Notes under the pieces: generated by a model | Told to the model about the DNA's origin: nothing | Databases searched by the model: none | Seen by the model: only the letters and a program-made list of their open reading frames with translations | NCBI RefSeq assembly: GCF_001423945.1 | Contig: NZ_LMPU01000010.1 | Location: 278,080 to 342,079, forward strand | Direction of reading: 5' to 3' | From: Pedobacter sp. Leaf194 | GTDB taxonomy: Bacteria; Bacteroidota; Bacteroidia; Sphingobacteriales; Sphingobacteriaceae | DNA length: 64,000 nt | Part shown: positions 26,801 through 37,295 of the stretch, one piece after another | Position numbering within the stretch: position 1 is the first letter of the stretch | How the letters are laid out: the number at the start of each line of letters is the position of its first letter | Program-made: the position numbers and the translations under genes

Positions 26801-29800
26801 CAAACATTTCTAAATGCTTATAGGAACGGAAATCGCTATAAGCTGTTTTAAATGCAGCTCTTCCATAGCCGTCTCTCAACGTTTTTACGGTTACAGATAA
26901 CGATTGTTCATTTAAGCGGGTATCGCCACGGTAATTACTGTAATCGCGTTCGCGGATGATTCCCGGAGGTGTAACATATGGAATTGGAGAACGTTTGCCG
27001 TTTTCCTCAATATTAACAGTAGAAACTTCTATCGAAGAATTATCTGGCGTTAATAACGGCAGCGATGGATCTACAATAACCTGGTCGGCTGTATTTGTAG
27101 CGTTAAATTCCCGCCACTCGCCTCTAATTAACTGCAGTTTTGCAAAACGCATTACGGTAGTATCGGCGAAGTTGGTCATAAACATCCTGAAAAAACGGAT
27201 GGATTTAAAATCCTGAATTCCGCCAACTCTTTGCTGGTAATCGCCAATTGGAATTCGAACCTGATACCAGGAAACCGCCTGCGTATTACCATTTGCAAGC
27301 CTAACCTGCGAGGTTACTTTATCGGTAATAAAATTCTGGCCTACAACTAAATCCGCCGGGCGCATCGAGAATTTATACTGAAAGTACTCATCGCTCTGCG
27401 TCATATTATTATCGCGGTTGATGTCTTCACCATCAGGCAATGATGTTGAAGCTGAATTCTCTATACCCAATTCTTCCTGAGACTGCTGAGCGGTTTTCGA
27501 ATTCCCTTCCGGACCGTTATATTTTTCGTACCGTTTTAAAATTCCTGCATTCAGCTGATCAAGCGCCGGACCTCTAAAATATGTGTAGTCATCGGATGAT
27601 GGATCGGCATCTATCATGGCTGCTGCAGCAGCGCTCAACTGTCCTTTAATTAAGTTAATCGCCGCTGCAAATTTAGCCCTTTCGTTTTCATTCGATAAAC
27701 CATCTAGACCAACGTCTTGCGCCTTGCGGGCATCAGGACTATTATCAAAAGCCTGAACAACCGGCTGCAATTTTGGTACCCGTCCCCAGGTTGTTTCATC
27801 GAACTTAGTCGGGTCGTTAGTTGCGGGCAATCCATTCTCCAAAGCTTTCCTGCCATCCTTTAAAATGTCTTCAGAAATATTTCCCAAATTGAAATACAGA
27901 TCTCCACCCGAAGAATTTGGTTTATAAATAAACGGGTCCATCACCCAAAACTCAATAAAACCAATATTTAAAGCCTCAAAATCGTTTGTTTCTATTTTGC
28001 GTTGAAATCCTGCCCAGTTATTTCGCGGGTTTAATAGAGTACCATCTCTGTTAAAGCCAGTTGTTCTAAAATTGTATGGGCCGCGAAGCGTTGGATAATA
28101 CGCAACATCAAGCGTTGCAATGTTTAGGGCCTGGCCTGTTGCCGTTTGTTTGAACGGAAATACTTCCTGCTCAATTACTTCCCTAACATAGTGATTAGAA
28201 AGTTCATTTCGATTGTTACGAATATTTGCAGGCGTTGTAGATGCCGCCGAATTATAAAAAGTTGGGTCTATATTGTAAAAGGCTACTCTAGCCCTGTTGT
28301 AGCCATAAGCTAAATCATTTACCAACTGTGATTCGCTAAACAACTGAGGCGTACCAGAAAGTTGCCACGAAATAGCACTTTTTAAATCAATAACCGACCT
28401 CGAAGCTTCGAAATCATCGAGATAACTTACACCATTTTTACTCCCTGCAAAATTTAGAGCTTTCGGGTGACCAGGAATCAGTTGCGCAAATTCTCCGTAA
28501 AAAGTAACACTTGACGGTGCTTTGGTTGATATTAAAGGCAACTTATCTACAAGCTTGGTTAAAAACCTTGAAGGTGAGCTGTAGTTGATATCAGCACCCC
28601 AGATGGTGTTTGATATAGGTTCTTCACCAATATTTACCTTTTGTGTAAGTGGTTTCTCGGTGAGGTTCATAATGGTACCGCCGAGGTTAAGTTTATTATT
28701 AAGGCGATAATCTAGCCGCGTTCCAAACAAAGACCTTTGCTGTAAACCAAAAAGTTCGTTGTTTTCTGTCGTAATCCTAATGGGCTGACCAGAAGTTAGA
28801 AGCGCCTGGTTTATAATACTTACGCGGCCGCCCTGATAGTCGACTGTAAAATCGACGCCTTCAGTTAGAGGCATGGTACCCGCAAAAACTTTTACAGAGC
28901 CTTCGGGAACGTTGATGGCATTTAAAGTAAATTCTGAAGAAACATCAGATTGATAATTACCTTTGATAATGTACCGATTCTTGTTCTGAAACAGTTGTTT
29001 AGCAATGGTTTGAGTAGAATCGTAAAGCGCTGTAAAAGTGTATTTATCAACTAACGCTTGTTCGGATGGAAGAAATTTAGTTGCTAAATCTTTACCAAAT
29101 GGTTCGATAATAGGAAAAATTATGCGACCGTTTGCCGGATCGATGGTTATGTAACCCGTATTGGTGTTCGTAATTAGAGAGGATAATCCTGAAGCGGAAA
29201 AGTTTGAACCAAATGTTGCGGAACTGTTTGCCGTATAAGAATTTGTTGCGGAACCGAAAGCATTATTTGCCGGCACAAAGTCGAAAACACCATCCGATTT
29301 CCGCTCGTTTTGCTGATTTAACCTATCAAATTCGACCAGTCTTATCCACTGCTTATTTGCGGTGTTCTGCCCTTCCGTCATAACCGGATTTTCCACCCCG
29401 GTTTCGTTGTCAATTCTGTAAATATCTAATCTAAAATTCTGGCTGCTAATTTGATAACCTCCAATTGAATAGATGTTTTTCATCATCAAATCCCAGGTTG
29501 GCAAATTAATTTTTGTGGTTTCATTCTTTAACAACTTTGCGAACAAAACTTTCGGGTTGGTTGCATCAAAAGTTACATCGGTTGAAAACTCACCCACCTG
29601 ATATTCTACTCCATTGTATGTATAACGATAGGCAACAGCCAAAACTTCATCAGAATTAAGTGCATTGTTTAATGAAATGTAGCCGAGCTGAGGCTGAAAA
29701 GTGAACTCCCGTTCGGTTAATTTTCTCGCGTAAGTAAGCTTCGCAAAGTTATCAGTAGCACCATTTGCCTGGAAATACGAGATTACATCATTTGAGTTGG

Positions 29801-30998
29801 TAAACCGAGCTCCCGGAGGCAAATTCTGCAATAAATTGTTCGATTGTTGCGTAAATCCCGTTGCGGTCGTTCCGCCGGGTAAGGCAGACCCGCCACCAGT
29901 GATTTGGGCAGTATTGTAGGGTACGTTCTCACCTAAATCCAGGAAGCCTAAAACATCTCTCGAATCTGTAGTGCTACCAGATTTATTTGTTATCCAGACC
30001 TCGATTTTTGTTATCTGAATTGGAGAGGTAATAACGGGCGCATTTGCGAGATTTTTGTTATAAGTATTTCTGAAATACTGTGATAAAAAATAGTGCCGGT
30101 TTGCCTCATAGTTATCAGCGCTCAAACGGAACTCGTTAGATTGTGCACCATTGGTAATTTTAATTTCTCTCGATTGAGATTTCTGCTGCGTGTAAACACT
30201 GGTTACATTCAATTTACCAAACTGCAACTGTGTTTTTAATCCAAACAGCGCCTGTGTTCCCGTAATTAAACTTGTATTAAGTGGCAAACTTACGTTTCCG
30301 GCCTCAATTTTTTTAATGATATCATCCGGGCCGCCGGTATAATCTAATTTAATCTGGTTCTCAAAATCAAACTGCGCCTCCGTATTGTAATTACTCTTGA
30401 TTTTCAATTTTGTTCCGATATTTCCAACCAAATCCATTTGAATGCGCTGGTTAAAATCGAAATTGGTTTGAACCCTTTGCCTTTCATTAAATAGTGGATT
30501 TTCATTTTTATTTACCCGACCTAAGAAAGTAAGTTCTGCTTCTCCACGAGGCTGAATATCGATAGTCGTACCGCCAAAAAGCTTTTCAAATGCCTTGCTA
30601 TTTACCTGAATTTTAGGAATAATGCCCGTGTTCCGAAAATCGCTAACCTCCGCATTAGAAATACTGCGCCAGTTTCCCCTTTTAATCTCACTGTTCACCA
30701 GGCGCTGGTATTCGTCAACCGTTAAATATTGAGTATTGGTAACGTATTTATCGCCGACTAAATCTTTAACAACATACCGTTTATTTTTGGCATCGTATTC
30801 CACCACCCTTTTTAAAACGTTAGGAAGCGGATAAAACGGGTTTGTGGTAGGGCTTAATCCAAGAAGCTGTTTTTCGCGAAGGCTAAAGTTGTTTTTAGAC
30901 ATAGCGGTGTCCGCTTTGCCTGTAACAACCTGTGATATGGCGTTTTCAGAAGCAAATAAAAGTGGGATGAGAATTAGTAGGGTAAATATTCTCTTCAA
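23820..30998 (-). CDS. sprA: SprA, type IX secretion outer-membrane translocon
   Basis: This giant protein (2392 residues) has a signal peptide (MKRIFTLLILIPLLFASENA) and the SprA/Sov layout of repeated beta-rich segments that make the 36-strand outer-membrane pore of the type IX secretion system. Recognisable segments include LNFAGSKNGVSYLDDFEASR and VLVWFNELRLTEFDERGGW in the periplasm-facing inserts, and a C-terminal barrel end, SNFGFSLRFTLN. It exports proteins with type IX signals and in gliding relatives supports motility adhesin export. It lies 12 bases after ruvA and precedes gcvH and vanZ-like, as in other Bacteroidota. The 3' end has been partly duplicated downstream. Confidence 0.97.
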   Translation of the reverse strand: MKRIFTLLILIPLLFASENAISQVVTGKADTAMSKNNFSLREKQLLGLSPTTNPFYPLPNVLKRVVEYDAKNKRYVVKDLVGDKYVTNTQYLTVDEYQRLVNSEIKRGNWRSISNAEVSDFRNTGIIPKIQVNSKAFEKLFGGTTIDIQPRGEAELTFLGRVNKNENPLFNERQRVQTNFDFNQRIQMDLVGNIGTKLKIKSNYNTEAQFDFENQIKLDYTGGPDDIIKKIEAGNVSLPLNTSLITGTQALFGLKTQLQFGKLNVTSVYTQQKSQSREIKITNGAQSNEFRLSADNYEANRHYFLSQYFRNTYNKNLANAPVITSPIQITKIEVWITNKSGSTTDSRDVLGFLDLGENVPYNTAQITGGGSALPGGTTATGFTQQSNNLLQNLPPGARFTNSNDVISYFQANGATDNFAKLTYARKLTEREFTFQPQLGYISLNNALNSDEVLAVAYRYTYNGVEYQVGEFSTDVTFDATNPKVLFAKLLKNETTKINLPTWDLMMKNIYSIGGYQISSQNFRLDIYRIDNETGVENPVMTEGQNTANKQWIRLVEFDRLNQQNERKSDGVFDFVPANNAFGSATNSYTANSSATFGSNFSASGLSSLITNTNTGYITIDPANGRIIFPIIEPFGKDLATKFLPSEQALVDKYTFTALYDSTQTIAKQLFQNKNRYIIKGNYQSDVSSEFTLNAINVPEGSVKVFAGTMPLTEGVDFTVDYQGGRVSIINQALLTSGQPIRITTENNELFGLQQRSLFGTRLDYRLNNKLNLGGTIMNLTEKPLTQKVNIGEEPISNTIWGADINYSSPSRFLTKLVDKLPLISTKAPSSVTFYGEFAQLIPGHPKALNFAGSKNGVSYLDDFEASRSVIDLKSAISWQLSGTPQLFSESQLVNDLAYGYNRARVAFYNIDPTFYNSAASTTPANIRNNRNELSNHYVREVIEQEVFPFKQTATGQALNIATLDVAYYPTLRGPYNFRTTGFNRDGTLLNPRNNWAGFQRKIETNDFEALNIGFIEFWVMDPFIYKPNSSGGDLYFNLGNISEDILKDGRKALENGLPATNDPTKFDETTWGRVPKLQPVVQAFDNSPDARKAQDVGLDGLSNENERAKFAAAINLIKGQLSAAAAAMIDADPSSDDYTYFRGPALDQLNAGILKRYEKYNGPEGNSKTAQQSQEELGIENSASTSLPDGEDINRDNNMTQSDEYFQYKFSMRPADLVVGQNFITDKVTSQVRLANGNTQAVSWYQVRIPIGDYQQRVGGIQDFKSIRFFRMFMTNFADTTVMRFAKLQLIRGEWREFNATNTADQVIVDPSLPLLTPDNSSIEVSTVNIEENGKRSPIPYVTPPGIIRERDYSNYRGDTRLNEQSLSVTVKTLRDGYGRAAFKTAYSDFRSYKHLEMFVHAEAVNNQVLNDNDVAAFLRIGTDNQDNYYEYVLPLKVTSPGTTDPDAIWPAANQIDIDLTLFQNAKLARNSAKQANGSPWPINVPFTYSDGVRTIIVKGQPDMSKVRVYMLGVKNPLRSQVNPEGDDGLDKNVLVWFNELRLTEFDERGGWAATGRLNLKLADFADVNISGSKSTIGFGSIDSKVSERNRADNTLLDVSSAVELGKFLPQKSGVKIPMYVSYSKQVSTPQYNPKTPDIELKNALEQATKAEKDSILNFAQDYTVRRGINFTNVRKERINNSKPVRLWDIENFSASYAYTQYDHRDFINQSSIQNTYRGSLQYSYSREAKSYAPFEKIIKSNMLAILKDFNFSILPSAINFRVDVDRLYSENTLRNNDPNNAIPLLQSGYGTTFNKNFRMSRIYGIAWNLTRSLQLDFNATNYSIIDEPDGRIDGLKRDTVWENLKRLGRTTDYNHNLNVTYAVPINKIPGLNWITLLTKYGTNFNWQTEPLATLIDPNINLGNTIQNSRNIQVNPTLNLTTLYNKFGFIRNAGNIQGGSKAKNFFINLVTSLKNVNINYVQTKGTFLPGYLPRSRYFGIDNVSGAPGLGFVFGSQRDIRDMALNNGWLTTDTLQTQMYVNTLREDFQLTGQLEPIRDLRITLRANRAQTRNFSTNFRYVASVSSFENLSAITTGDYSISYITLGTAFKESNANTVSALYNRFMSNRMIISQRLGGQNPNSAGQANGFADGYGKESQDVVISAFLAAYSGKDASTSSMNSFPKIPLPNWSLTYSGLTSIPFIADRFSSIDIKHGYRSAYNINGYNSLLRYQENNGYSSARDANNNFLPQFQFAQVTVSEYFSPLIGVDTRLKNNLTATFELNRSRLLGLSLSNSQLAQLSENNVVLGLGYRTTKFRFPFGWFKSLKMDNNMDFKLDVAIRDNKTVIYRADVEEAEISSGAKNITLRPSVDYVLNQKFNIKLFYDSNITKPYTSQTFNTSFSNFGFSLRFTLN

Positions 30999-31010
30999 AG
31001 GCGGTTAGAT

Positions 31011-31595
31011 CTATAAATTTTTCAAAGCTTGTTTAATTAGCTGCTCTACCGAAAGCGTTCCTTCTGTTACTTTTAAAATCTGATCGATAGTTTTTTCGGC
31101 AGTTTGTTTGGCGAAACCGAGCATTACTAATGCAGATAACGCTTCATCTTTAACGGTATTGTGTTGAGGCATAGAAATTAGTGAATCTACGCCCTCCTTC
31201 TTCAGTTTATCCTGTAATTCGAGCACCAACCTTTGAGCGGTTTTCGCTCCAAGCCCCTTAATACGCTGGATTAGCGCATAATCGGCCTTAACAATTGCGG
31301 TTTGTATCTCTACCGGCGTAATAGACGACAAAATCATCCGGCCGGTATTTGGGCCAATGCCAGAAACTGAAATCAGGTGTAAAAACAATCTGCGTTCACC
31401 TTCATCTGCAAAGCCATACAAAGTATGCGCATCCTCTTTTACATGAAGCCATGTATAAAGTTTGCAACGCTCAGCATCACCCAGGCTGCTGTAGGTATTT
31501 AGCGAAATATTAATGTGATAGCCTACTCCTCCGGCTTCTACAACAACGTAAGCCGGGTTTTTAAAAGTTAATTTACCATCAATGTAAGCGTACAT
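31011..31595 (-). CDS. ruvA: Holliday junction branch migration protein RuvA
   Basis: RuvA (194 residues) binds four-way junctions and recruits the RuvB motor. The OB-fold N-terminus (MYAYIDGKLTFKNPAYVVVE), two helix-hairpin-helix motifs (LISVSGIGPNTGRMILSS and RIKGLGAKTAQRLVLEL) and the C-terminal RuvB-binding helices (EALSALVMLGFAKQTAEK) are all present in order. It sits directly upstream of sprA, and the 57-base gap to the upstream malic enzyme suggests one operon. Confidence 0.97.
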   Translation of the reverse strand: MYAYIDGKLTFKNPAYVVVEAGGVGYHINISLNTYSSLGDAERCKLYTWLHVKEDAHTLYGFADEGERRLFLHLISVSGIGPNTGRMILSSITPVEIQTAIVKADYALIQRIKGLGAKTAQRLVLELQDKLKKEGVDSLISMPQHNTVKDEALSALVMLGFAKQTAEKTIDQILKVTEGTLSVEQLIKQALKNL

Positions 31596-31652
31596 CCGTT
31601 TTACGGTTTTAAATCTGTGTCTTTATGCTTGTGGGGAAAATCTAAAATCAAT

Positions 31653-33977
31653 TTACTTCTTTGCGGGCGTTTTTGCAAAAATACCTTTGCGTTTTGAAGT
31701 TCCGGCGAGGTCTTCCTTAGCCTGAACGTCTACAACTGCTATCGTAACCATATTTACAATTTCGCGTACAGAGCTACCAAGTTGTACAATATGCACCGGT
31801 TTGTTTAAACCAAGCAATATTGGCCCAACTGCTTCGGCGCCACCCAACTCCTGTAATAGTTTATATGCAATGTTACCCGATTCCAAGTTAGGAAAAATTA
31901 AAGTATTAGCAGGGGCATTTACCAAAGTACTGAACGGGAAATTATCTTTCAACAATTCATTGTTTATTGCAAAATTACCTTGCATTTCGCCATCTACTAC
32001 AATTTCAGGATGTTGCTTGTGCAGGATATTTACTGCTTTCCGAACTTTTTCAGGCACAACGCCATCATTAGATCCAAAATTGGAGTAAGACAGAATTGCA
32101 ACCCTTGGTTTGATGTTGAATTGTTTAACAGATTTTTCGACTAACAAAGTAATGTCTACTAGTTCTTCAGCAGTCGGATCTACATTTACAGTTGTATCTC
32201 CAAAAAACACTGGCCCTTTCTTGGTCATCATCATGTACATACCAGCTACACGTTTCACCTCAGGATCTGCACCGATAACATGCAATGCAGGTTTTATAGT
32301 GGAACCATAATCTTTGGTTAAACCAGAAATCATAGCATCAGCTTCGCCAAACTCAACCATCGAGGCACCGAAGTAATTACGATCTCTGAGAAGTTTAATG
32401 GCATCACGCTCAGAAATGCCTTTACGCTGACGCTTTTTGTATAAAGCATTGGCGTATTTTTTGGTTTTCTCAGGCTCCTGCATCTGGTCGATGATTTGAA
32501 CACCATCCAGCTCTAAAGCATGTCCATCAATAATTGCCTGTATTTTTTCCCTGTTACCGAGCAGTATCGGGATTGCGATTTTCTCATCACGAACAATTTG
32601 CGCTGCTTTTAAGATTTTATAATTATCTGCTTCAGCAAAAACCACACGTTTAGGGTCCGATTTGGCTTTATTGGTTATCGAGCGCATAATTGCGTCGTCT
32701 AATCCTAAGCGTTTTCTAAGTTCTTCACTGTATGCATCCCAGTCGGTTATTGTTTTCCGGGCCACGCCACTTTCAATAGCAGCTTTCGCTACCGCGATAG
32801 AAACCTCAGTAATTAACCTAAAATCTACAGGTTTTGGAATGATGTAATCTCTGCCAAATTTTAAGTTTCTTGCATTGTAAGCTAAATTAACAGCCTCGGG
32901 AACGGATTTTTTTGCCAGTTCGGCAATTGCTTTAACTGCAGCAATTTTCATCGCTTCATTAATTGTTGTTGCACGAACATCTAAAGCACCGCGGAAAATA
33001 TAAGGGAAACCTAACACATTGTTAACCTGGTTCGGATAATCAGACCGGCCGGTTGCCATAATCAAATCTTTGCGGGTTTTAACTGCAAGTTCGTAAGCAA
33101 TTTCCGGATTCGGATTCGCCATTGCAAAAACGATCGGGTTTTTCGCCATACCAACAAGCATATCTGGTTGTATAACGTTACCTGCAGAAAGGCCGATAAA
33201 TACATCAGCACCCTTCATTGCGTCGCCAATGGTTTTTATATCCGTTCTAAATGTTGCGAAGCTCATCCGCATATCATCTAAATCAGTGCGGTGAATATCA
33301 ATTAAACCATTGATATCGAACATTACCAGGTTTTCCCGTTTTACACCGAGCGACAAGTACATTTTCGAACAGGATACCGCCGCTGCACCCGCACCGCTTA
33401 CCACAACTTTAATTTTATCTATTTTTTTCTTCTGAATTTCACAAGCATTCAATAATGCCGCACCAGAAATAATTGCTGTTCCATGCTGGTCATCGTGCAT
33501 TACAGGGATATTCATCTCCTGTTTTAGCCGACGCTCTATCTCAAAGCACTCAGGTGCCTTAATGTCTTCTAAGTTAACGCCCCCAAAAGTTGGCTCTAAA
33601 GCCTTAACAATTTTTACAAAATCATCAACATTTTTGGTATCGAGTTCCAAATCAAAAACGTCGATATCGGCAAAGATTTTAAATAGCAGACCTTTACCTT
33701 CCATCACCGGCTTGCCGGCTTCAGGACCAATATCACCTAAACCCAAAACAGCCGTTCCATTACTAATTACTGCAACAAGGTTTCCTTTTGCGGTATATTT
33801 GTATACGTCTTCTTTATTTTCGGCTATTTTTAAACAAGGTTCTGCAACACCAGGCGAGTAGGCCAAAGTTAAATCGCGTTGTGAATTTGTTGGTTTTGTT
33901 GGTACTACCTGTATCTTTCCCGGCCGCCCTTGCGAGTGGTAATCAAGGGCATCTTGCTTTCTGTTCGTATTACTCAT
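31653..33977 (-). CDS. maeB: NADP-dependent malic enzyme with phosphotransacetylase-like domain
   Basis: This 774-residue protein converts malate to pyruvate and CO2. The N-terminal malic domain shows [16 protein letters not shown] and [20 protein letters not shown], followed by [13 protein letters not shown] with metal-binding acids and [20 protein letters not shown]. The NAD(P)-binding domain contains [20 protein letters not shown]. From about residue 430 a phosphotransacetylase-like domain follows ([32 protein letters not shown]), thought to be regulatory by acetyl-CoA in MaeB. Promoter boxes lie at 34003-34034. Confidence 0.95.
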   Translation of the reverse strand: MSNTNRKQDALDYHSQGRPGKIQVVPTKPTNSQRDLTLAYSPGVAEPCLKIAENKEDVYKYTAKGNLVAVISNGTAVLGLGDIGPEAGKPVMEGKGLLFKIFADIDVFDLELDTKNVDDFVKIVKALEPTFGGVNLEDIKAPECFEIERRLKQEMNIPVMHDDQHGTAIISGAALLNACEIQKKKIDKIKVVVSGAGAAAVSCSKMYLSLGVKRENLVMFDINGLIDIHRTDLDDMRMSFATFRTDIKTIGDAMKGADVFIGLSAGNVIQPDMLVGMAKNPIVFAMANPNPEIAYELAVKTRKDLIMATGRSDYPNQVNNVLGFPYIFRGALDVRATTINEAMKIAAVKAIAELAKKSVPEAVNLAYNARNLKFGRDYIIPKPVDFRLITEVSIAVAKAAIESGVARKTITDWDAYSEELRKRLGLDDAIMRSITNKAKSDPKRVVFAEADNYKILKAAQIVRDEKIAIPILLGNREKIQAIIDGHALELDGVQIIDQMQEPEKTKKYANALYKKRQRKGISERDAIKLLRDRNYFGASMVEFGEADAMISGLTKDYGSTIKPALHVIGADPEVKRVAGMYMMMTKKGPVFFGDTTVNVDPTAEELVDITLLVEKSVKQFNIKPRVAILSYSNFGSNDGVVPEKVRKAVNILHKQHPEIVVDGEMQGNFAINNELLKDNFPFSTLVNAPANTLIFPNLESGNIAYKLLQELGGAEAVGPILLGLNKPVHIVQLGSSVREIVNMVTIAVVDVQAKEDLAGTSKRKGIFAKTPAKK

Positions 33978-34002
33978 TAATTGTAACTAACTAGTGACGG
34001 TG

Positions 34003-34034
34003 CAAAGGTACAATTCTTTTACGGAGGGTTGAAA
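34003..34034 (-). promoter_or_regulatory. Promoter of the maeB-ruvA-sprA group
   Basis: TTTC (34031-34034) and TACCTTTG (34003-34010), spaced 20 bases on the minus strand, match the Bacteroidota promoter except for C in place of G in the -33 box. The start would be near 33997, about 20 bases before the maeB ATG. Confidence 0.6.
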
Positions 34035-34129
34035 TAAATACGAAAATGAATGAAGTGGCGAAGCAAATCGTTTACACAAATCCTTTTTGCATCAGCGCCA
34101 GTTTTGGCTCGAAGCTAATATGCTAAAAA

Positions 34130-35533
34130 CTAGCCTTTACTAATCTTCAAAACCATACCAACCTGCAAACCGGCTCTTGCCAATCTGTTATCTCTTTTGA
34201 TGTTCTGAACCGTAGCACCATCAAACTTTTCAGCAATTTCTGATAGTGTATCGCCACGTTTTACGATATAGCTCGAGTATAAAAGAGGAGCTTTTAGAAC
34301 AGTCTTTCTTGCGGTATAGATCTTAAGCTTTTGGCCGGGCACAATATTTTTGCTCTTCAGGTTGTTCCAAACCTTTAAATCCTGCACTTCAACACCGTAT
34401 TTTTCGGCAACAGTATTTAAACTTTGCCCTGGCGACACTTTGTAATAAACAATAGCCGACGAGCTTACAGAAGCAGGTTTTTTCTTTCTAAGTTCTCTAG
34501 CATCATCGGTATTTGCCTGGATAACCTGCATTTTATTATCGAGATCTTCATTGTTAAGTACATCGTACATTGCAGCCAAATCGGCGCCTTTTATTTTTGG
34601 CAAAACCAACCGCTTTGGTAAGTCTGATGTGCCGTTGACAATTTTCTTTTTGTATGATGGATTCAATGCAAAAAGAGAGGCATCTTCGATATTTAAAACC
34701 TTGGCTAACGCAGATAAAGACACAAAGTGATTTACCTGCATGGTATCTGTTTTTAAGAATAAGTTGCAGGCCTGCTCCGTAATCTGATGTTTTGAAGAAT
34801 AGTTCATCACGTAAACCGCAGCAATAAACGCCGGAACGTAGTTGCGTGTTTCCTTTGGCAGATACTGTCTGATTACCCAAAAATCTCTCGAACCAGCTTT
34901 ATCAATCGCCCGGGTTACATTTCCCTTACCGCAATTGTAAGCAGCAATGGCCAATAGCCAATCCCCCAACTCTTCAAATGCATCGCGAAAATAAGCAGCG
35001 GCAGCATAACTGGCTTGAACAGGATCTTTGCGTTCATCAACAAAATTATCCATTTTAAGGCCGTAAGCTTTCCCGGTACCAAACATAAACTGCCAGATTC
35101 CCGTAGCGCCAACTCTGGAAACCGCATGCGGATCCATTTGAGACTCTACAATAGTTAAATATTTTATTTCTTGCGGAATATTATAATCTTTTAATGCTTT
35201 TTCAAATATTGGAAAATAGTAATTCGATAGGCCAAGCATTTTGCCAAACATATCTTTACGTTTTGCATAAATGTCAATGTATTGCTGCACATACTCATTG
35301 TGCGGCAAAGGAATTGATTTCGTAATTGAATCTAAACGAAGCTTGTAAATGTAATTTTGGCTGAGGAGTAAAGGATTTTCAATAACAGCCGGAACCGTTA
35401 CCGTATCATTATTTACGAAAATGTTATTTGATTTCTTGTAGAGGCTGTCGACTTTTAAAATTTGCTGTCCAAAAGAAAAAGACACGAATGCGGTTAAAGC
35501 ACAAAATGTAGTAAAAAGTAGTTTTTTAATCAT
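34130..35533 (-). CDS. mltD: Membrane-bound lytic murein transglycosylase with LysM domains
   Basis: I chose the ATG at 35533 rather than the longer frame from 35611, because MIKKLLFTTFCALTAFVSFSF is a signal peptide; this gives 467 residues. The goose-lysozyme/SLT domain (about residues 90-250) has the catalytic glutamate in TIVESQMDPHAVSRVGATG followed by IWQFM and AAYNCGKGNV. Two LysM modules at the C-terminus (VSPGQSLNTVAEKYGV and VKRGDTLSEIAEKFDG) bind peptidoglycan. The enzyme cleaves glycan strands in the periplasm during wall growth. MltD is the best match by layout. No lipobox is seen, so membrane attachment may be by other means. Confidence 0.9.
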   Translation of the reverse strand: MIKKLLFTTFCALTAFVSFSFGQQILKVDSLYKKSNNIFVNNDTVTVPAVIENPLLLSQNYIYKLRLDSITKSIPLPHNEYVQQYIDIYAKRKDMFGKMLGLSNYYFPIFEKALKDYNIPQEIKYLTIVESQMDPHAVSRVGATGIWQFMFGTGKAYGLKMDNFVDERKDPVQASYAAAAYFRDAFEELGDWLLAIAAYNCGKGNVTRAIDKAGSRDFWVIRQYLPKETRNYVPAFIAAVYVMNYSSKHQITEQACNLFLKTDTMQVNHFVSLSALAKVLNIEDASLFALNPSYKKKIVNGTSDLPKRLVLPKIKGADLAAMYDVLNNEDLDNKMQVIQANTDDARELRKKKPASVSSSAIVYYKVSPGQSLNTVAEKYGVEVQDLKVWNNLKSKNIVPGQKLKIYTARKTVLKAPLLYSSYIVKRGDTLSEIAEKFDGATVQNIKRDNRLARAGLQVGMVLKISKG

Positions 35534-35643
35534 GGGCCATTTGTTATTAAAACCGCAGCTCACTTTTATGGACGGGATTGAACCAAAAAAGCAGAAAACA
35601 CAGAGAAGCAATTTTTTAGCTGGCTCCGATTTTATAACGACGG

Positions 35644-37065
35644 TTATAGTGATAAAAATGCCTGAGAAAAGGCTAGTAACTGCGCTTCCTCAAAATGTTT
35701 GGCTATAAACTGAATACTTAACGGCAAATTAGCTTTATTATTGCCTATTGGCAAAGCGATGGCAGGATTGCCGCTTAATGATGGCAAAACTGTAAAAATA
35801 TCCGCCATGTACATTACCAAAGGGTCCTGCATGTTATCGCCAATTTTAAATGGTGGCGTTGGTGCCACAGGCAATAAAATTAAGTCGTAATCCTGGAATA
35901 AAACATCTAGTTTCTCTCTTATCAAGCGCCTAACTTGCTGCGCCTTCTGATAATAAGCATCGTAATATCCGGCACTTAAAACGAATGTTCCTAAAAGAAT
36001 TCTACGCTTTACCTCTTCCCCAAAACCTTCTGCACGTGATAATTTATACAATTCGGTTAAAGACTTTGCTTCGGCATTGCGATGGCCATAATGCACGCCA
36101 TCATATCTGGACAGATTTGATGATGCCTCTGCAGTGGTTAAAATATAATAAGCTGGAACCAGGTAATCGAGTAAATCGAACGAAACATAATCGATTACAT
36201 GTCCCTGAGCCTTCAAACTTTCTATTGATTCTAAGATTGCCGATTTTATTTCCGGGTCAAGCGCTTCGCTTTCCATTGTTTCTTTTAAAACAGCTATTCT
36301 TTTAGGTTCTAGCTGATTTAAATTTGCAGAATACGCTGGAACGTCCAAAGGGGAAACCGTCGAATCATTTTCATCTGCGCCTGCCAGAACTTCTAAAAGC
36401 AAAGCAGCGTCTTCTACAGACGAGGTAATTGGGCCAACCTGATCGAAAGAAGAAGCATATGCGATAACACCATATCTTGAAATTCTACCGTAAGTAGGTT
36501 TCAAACCGATTTGACCACAAAAAGCTGCCGGCTGGCGAACTGAACCACCAGTATCTGTACCTAAAGCGGCGAGGCACATATCTGCCTGAACGGCTACTGC
36601 CGAACCACCAGAAGAACCACCGGGAACCAAATCAGGGTTTACTGCGTTTTTTACAGTCCCAAAGTAAGAGGTTTCATTAGAACCACCCATTGCAAACTCA
36701 TCGCAATTTAACCGACCGATGATTACGGCATCTTCCTGCAATAAACGTTGTACAACGGTAGCAGAATATGGCGAAACGAAACCATCGAGCATTTTTGAAG
36801 ATGCTGTTACGATATGATCTTTATAGCATATATTATCTTTAATGCCGATAACCATGCCCGCAAGTTTGCCGGCATTGCCTTCCTCAATTTTCTGTTGTAC
36901 TGCTTTCGCCTGAACTTCTGCCGAATAAAAAAACACCTCGTTGAATGCATTGAGGTGTTCATTTTCTTTAATTTGCTTAAAATAATAAGCCAATAAATCG
37001 GGTAGAGTTAGTTGCTTTTGTGAAATGAGCGCTTGTATCCCTTTAAGAGAACTGTATTTCTTCAA
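35644..37065 (-). CDS. gatA: Asp-tRNA(Asn)/Glu-tRNA(Gln) amidotransferase subunit A
   Basis: GatA (473 residues) releases ammonia from glutamine for transamidation of misacylated tRNA. The amidase catalytic triad is intact: K76 in GIKDNIC, S151 in PGGSSGGSAVAV and S175 in TDTGGSVRQPA. The length matches the family. gatB and gatC are not in this window. It lies 18 bases downstream of tatA on the same strand, so it is likely read through from the tat genes. Confidence 0.95.
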   Translation of the reverse strand: MKKYSSLKGIQALISQKQLTLPDLLAYYFKQIKENEHLNAFNEVFFYSAEVQAKAVQQKIEEGNAGKLAGMVIGIKDNICYKDHIVTASSKMLDGFVSPYSATVVQRLLQEDAVIIGRLNCDEFAMGGSNETSYFGTVKNAVNPDLVPGGSSGGSAVAVQADMCLAALGTDTGGSVRQPAAFCGQIGLKPTYGRISRYGVIAYASSFDQVGPITSSVEDAALLLEVLAGADENDSTVSPLDVPAYSANLNQLEPKRIAVLKETMESEALDPEIKSAILESIESLKAQGHVIDYVSFDLLDYLVPAYYILTTAEASSNLSRYDGVHYGHRNAEAKSLTELYKLSRAEGFGEEVKRRILLGTFVLSAGYYDAYYQKAQQVRRLIREKLDVLFQDYDLILLPVAPTPPFKIGDNMQDPLVMYMADIFTVLPSLSGNPAIALPIGNNKANLPLSIQFIAKHFEEAQLLAFSQAFLSL

Positions 37066-37083
37066 AACTAAAAACTATGGTTA

Positions 37084-37284
37084 TTAAACAGTCTTATCAC
37101 GGTTAGACGGGTCTACTTGTTCTCCATCAACACCATCTTTACCATCTTTAAATTCTTTTACACCTTTACCTAAGCCACGCATAAGTTCAGGAATTTTTTT
37201 ACCTCCGAACAATAACAATACTACTACTGCAATAATGATAATTTCGGGTGTGCCAAGCATTGCTGCTATTGTTGTATTTAACAT
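37084..37284 (-). CDS. tatA: Twin-arginine translocase TatA family protein, short
   Basis: This 66-residue protein has one N-terminal transmembrane helix ([20 protein letters not shown]) and the amphipathic helix signature [18 protein letters not shown] of TatA. TatA oligomers form the export pore for folded proteins with twin-arginine signals. It is the second of two adjacent TatA-type genes, 11 bases after the longer one. TatC is not in the window. Confidence 0.92.
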   Translation of the reverse strand: MLNTTIAAMLGTPEIIIIAVVVLLLFGGKKIPELMRGLGKGVKEFKDGKDGVDGEQVDPSNRDKTV

Positions 37285-37295
37285 AACTTTTTTGT